The position numbers and the translations under genes are program-made. Source: JBOIBN01 sp050739575 (GTDB lineage Bacteria; Pseudomonadota; Gammaproteobacteria; JAKDMP01). From it: a stretch of 54,263 nt of DNA. Under the pieces are notes generated by a model. That model worked only from the letters and a program-made list of their open reading frames with translations, had not been told where the DNA came from and searched no databases. Location of the stretch: positions 1-54,263 of the forward strand of contig JBOIBN010000005.1 of NCBI GenBank assembly GCA_050739575.1, read 5' to 3'. Below, one piece after another: positions 51,975 to 54,263 of the stretch (its first letter is position 1; each line of letters starts with the position of its first letter).

Positions 51975-52432
51975 TTGTGCCGACGTCCGAGCCCTTCGAC
52001 GGCCTTGATAACGCGCAAGACTACAATCGTGAGCAGGGTCGCACCGATGGCGGTCAAATAGCGTTCGAGCGCACAGGCAAGCCCGACGCCCGCAGCAAGA
52101 AGAATCGTGGCGGCGGTGGTGAGCCCTTCCACTCGCTCTCCGTCGCGACGGAAAATTGTGCCGGCGCCGAGAAAGCTGACGCCGATGACGATGGCCTGCA
52201 GAATGCGGATGGGATCCGAACTGAAACTGCCGGCGTGAAAATGCGAGGCGAAATGCAGCGTTAGCGCCGAGCCCAAGCCGGCGAACAGTGCGGTGGCGCC
52301 GGCAACCAGCATGTGGGTGCGAAAGCCGGCCGGTTTGTGCGCAAGTTCGCGTTCAAGTCCAATGAATCCGCCCAACACCATTGCCGCCGCGATCTGGCCG
52401 ATGAGTACGAGCTGCCCTTGCCAATCCTGCAT
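51971..52432 (-). CDS. MgtC/SapB family membrane protein
   Basis: A 153-residue membrane protein with the family N-terminal domain: GGFIGLERELAHKPAGFRTHMLV, then four or five helices, and the conserved SFLGAGTIFRRDGERVEGLTTAA loop. The C-terminal ACT-like cytoplasmic domain of the Salmonella virulence MgtC is absent, as in the many short SapB-type members. It is linked to magnesium and membrane homeostasis in other bacteria. It overlaps the deacetylase gene (ATGA). Confidence 0.9.
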   Translation of the reverse strand: MQDWQGQLVLIGQIAAAMVLGGFIGLERELAHKPAGFRTHMLVAGATALFAGLGSALTLHFASHFHAGSFSSDPIRILQAIVIGVSFLGAGTIFRRDGERVEGLTTAATILLAAGVGLACALERYLTAIGATLLTIVVLRVIKAVEGLGRRHK

Positions 52433-52521
52433 TCGTGCGCCGCAATCAACCGTCGAATGATCCGCAGAGGTGCAGGGTGTTGCAACAGGCCACTGTGTGG
52501 GTTATCCCCATCCGGCTGCGT

Positions 52522-52958
52522 TCAATGCGAAGCGGCGGCGGGTTTGGGCAAGGATTCCAGATAGGTCGCAATGGCGCGCGCGTCCCAGGTGTTGAAGCGG
52601 AAATCAGGCATAGACGGACCCGCTTGTCCACCGTCGGGCGTCAAACCCGTTTCCAGAAAATGCACAGTTTGATCGAAGCCCCAACCTTGCGGCAGGCCCG
52701 CAATCGAAGGCGACTGATCCACCCAACCCGGGACCGGATGCAGGGGCTTCACGTCTATCGGCGCACCCTGCAGGGCATGATCCTGCATCAGTTGCCCATG
52801 GGCGCCGCGCGCGTTACGAGATACATGCCATGGGCGAGCAACCGCGCCTGTTCCTTGCTGGTCTGCGTTTGCATCGGGGTCGGCGTCGCCGCCAAGGCGG
52901 TGCTGGATACGAAACCAATCGCTGCCAAAGCGAACGTCGTCAAGCCGAAAGTTCTCAT
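52522..52958 (-). pseudogene. Periplasmic c-type cytochrome remnant without its heme motif
   Basis: The ATG at 52958 (GGCGGGATCC upstream) opens a Sec signal peptide (RTFGLTTFALAAIGFVSSTA, LAATPTP) followed by KEQARLLAHGMYLVTR, the usual lead-in to a cytochrome c heme site, but the frame ends at a TGA at 52788-52790. A neighbouring frame holds the C-terminal half: LQGAPIDVKPLHPVPGW, DQTVHFLETGLTPDGG, PSMPDFRFNTWDARAIA and TYLESLPKP. No CXXCH can be found on this strand in between, so the heme-binding segment appears to be deleted together with a frame change. Probably non-functional. Confidence 0.68.
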
Positions 52959-53031
52959 GGATCCCGCCGAACGGAATATGCGGCTGAAATACTACGCCCG
53001 CCCGGTGTCCCCTGCAAGCCACAGTATGGTC

Positions 53032-54263
53032 TTATCTTCGACTTCTCCGCCGGACGGCAAAGCCGGCTGTCAGCACGAGAAGCACGCCACATAAAATCGC
53101 TATCGCCCAATTGCCGACCCGGACGTAAGGCGTTGCCCCCGCCAAAGGTGTGACCTCGCCGGTCAACACGCCGACCGTATGGACGGGCAAGGTCGCACGC
53201 ACCGTCCCGTGTTCATCGATGATGCCGGTAATGCCGTCGTCGGTGACCGTCAGCACGTAACGGCCGGTCGCCCGCGCGGCGATCTGCGCCATCTGGAATT
53301 GCTGCGGCAGCGCGATCGAGTTGCCAAACCAGCCGTCGTCGGAGAGATTGAGGATGAACTCGGCTGCGGGCAACTGGGCAATCAAAAGTCGGCCGAAGGC
53401 GATTTCGTAGCAGTTCGCCACCGCGGCTTTCCACCGGCCGACGACGAGCGGCGGCTGCATGAACGCACCCGGGGTGAAACTCGAATATGGCAAGGCGTGC
53501 GCGCTCAGCCATTGCTTGATCCAGTCGGGCACCGGAAAGTATTCGCCGAAGGGCACAAGATGGCGCTTGTAGTACACCGAGTGGGCCGAGCCCAGCGATA
53601 TGACCGCGTTGTAGCCGGCATCGTTCTCGTCATCGTAAATGGGTACGCCGAGGACCAGCTCGGTTCCGTGCATCCGTGCTTCGTAGGCAAGTTCTTCGAG
53701 CAGGGGCGCGGCCTGTTCGTACCAGAGCGGTACCGCATCTTCGGGCCATACGATCAAACGGCTCGTCCAATGTGCGCGGGTAAGTCGCCCATAGAGTTTG
53801 GTCGTGCGCATGAACATGCCCGGTTCCCACTTGAGCGTCTGCGGGATGTTGCCCTGGATCAGACTTGCCTGAAACGCAGGACCTGCCGGGTGAGTCCAGG
53901 TCACACGTGCAAGCCCGAAGCCAACCGCAAACACTGCGATCATTCCGCCGAACGCTGCCGCCCGGGTCAGCGCCCTCCTCCGCGGTGCAAGCGTAATAAG
54001 CAGCAAGACAGCGATCAACATGCAGGCCAAGCCGGCACCATAGACGCCGAGTACGGGTAAATAACCGCCGAGCGGCGTCGCGACCTGACTGTAGCCGAGC
54101 GCCAGCCATGGGAATCCGGTCAGGAGAAAGCTGCGCACCCATTCGAGCAATACCCAGGCCGCGGGCACCCACGCAAGCCAGATCCAGCCGGGACCGGACG
54201 CGAGACGCCGGGCGGTATAACCGACGATGCCGGGAAAGACGGCGCAGGCGAGCGAGAGTGCAA
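53032..54263 (-). CDS. lnt: Apolipoprotein N-acyltransferase (N-terminus beyond window edge)
   Basis: The membrane enzyme that adds the third acyl chain to lipoproteins in the inner membrane. About 410 residues are visible and the frame continues open to the last base; the N-terminal helices lie outside the window. Several transmembrane helices precede a periplasmic nitrilase domain (LIQGNIPQTLKWEP) with the triad Glu (WPEDAVP), Lys (YYKRHLVPFGEYFP) and Cys (VANCYEIAF), plus the SDDGWF loop. A final C-terminal helix ends in a basic tail. Lnt would mature the lipoprotein encoded at 584 among others. The broken cytochrome gene follows 73 bp downstream. Confidence 0.94.
   Translation of the reverse strand, partial: ALSLACAVFPGIVGYTARRLASGPGWIWLAWVPAAWVLLEWVRSFLLTGFPWLALGYSQVATPLGGYLPVLGVYGAGLACMLIAVLLLITLAPRRRALTRAAAFGGMIAVFAVGFGLARVTWTHPAGPAFQASLIQGNIPQTLKWEPGMFMRTTKLYGRLTRAHWTSRLIVWPEDAVPLWYEQAAPLLEELAYEARMHGTELVLGVPIYDDENDAGYNAVISLGSAHSVYYKRHLVPFGEYFPVPDWIKQWLSAHALPYSSFTPGAFMQPPLVVGRWKAAVANCYEIAFGRLLIAQLPAAEFILNLSDDGWFGNSIALPQQFQMAQIAARATGRYVLTVTDDGITGIIDEHGTVRATLPVHTVGVLTGEVTPLAGATPYVRVGNWAIAILCGVLLVLTAGFAVRRRSRR

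Overview
The window is GC-rich chromosomal DNA from a proteobacterium, most likely a gammaproteobacterium. The grounds are the System I cytochrome c maturation operon in the order ccmABCDEFGHI, the fabD-fabG-acpP-fabF...mltG-tmk-holB-pilZ order, and a GspG-N type II secretion block. Nothing seen fixes the genus. No rRNA, tRNA or CRISPR array was recognised.

Layout. (1) 1-583: the 3' end of an IS3-type element, then a long AT-rich leader with a tandem 12-bp repeat and a stem-loop. (2) 584-6212: a glycine-zipper lipoprotein, small membrane proteins, an MscS channel, a secreted S9 peptidase and an acyl-lipid desaturase. (3) 6454-13337: a complete ccmABCDEFGHI operon, including a 54-residue CcmD. 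(4) 13666-16164: a secreted FG-GAP protein with seven tandem 168-bp repeats of invariant period, followed by a strong terminator. (5) 16245-21874 (minus): gspG-H-I-J-K-L-M-N, divergent from a rhombosortase-like rhomboid protease at 22001. (6) 22667-30808: fatty acid synthesis genes with a duplicated acpP-fabF cassette in the place where pabC usually lies, then mltG, tmk, holB and pilZ. (7) 30809-30972: four consecutive stem-loops between convergent genes. (8) 30973-33442 (minus): a YciA-like thioesterase and a FadB/FadJ-like beta-oxidation enzyme. (9) 33514-34483: a decayed patch with a porin remnant and a frameshifted contractile-tail sheath remnant. (10) 34909-47951: a CPA2 antiporter, an alpha/alpha-toroid (prenyltransferase/squalene-cyclase-like) protein whose gene is coupled to ppsA, then a sugar-phosphate operon: tal-pgi fusion, gnd, zwf, a histidine phosphatase, pgl and eno. 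(11) 48007-50836: a bipartite REP-like repeat, a GNAT gene broken by one stop codon, and an OLD-type ATPase/TOPRIM nuclease gene broken twice. (12) 51039-54263 (minus): a histone-deacetylase-like amidohydrolase, MgtC, a c-type cytochrome remnant without its heme motif, and lnt running off the right edge.

How it works together. The ccm operon matures c-type cytochromes. The Gsp block builds the pseudopilus and inner-membrane platform of a T2SS whose GspC-F must be encoded elsewhere, and the neighbouring rhombosortase is of the kind that processes GlyGly-CTERM proteins. The fab genes supply acyl chains, possibly through two parallel ACP/KAS pairs. The sugar operon joins oxidative and non-oxidative pentose phosphate steps to lower glycolysis/gluconeogenesis (eno, ppsA). 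Less expected points are the toroid protein coupled to PEP synthase, the duplicated acpP-fabF cassette, the four-hairpin spacer, and a cluster of freshly broken genes (GNAT, OLD nuclease, cytochrome c, tail sheath, porin).
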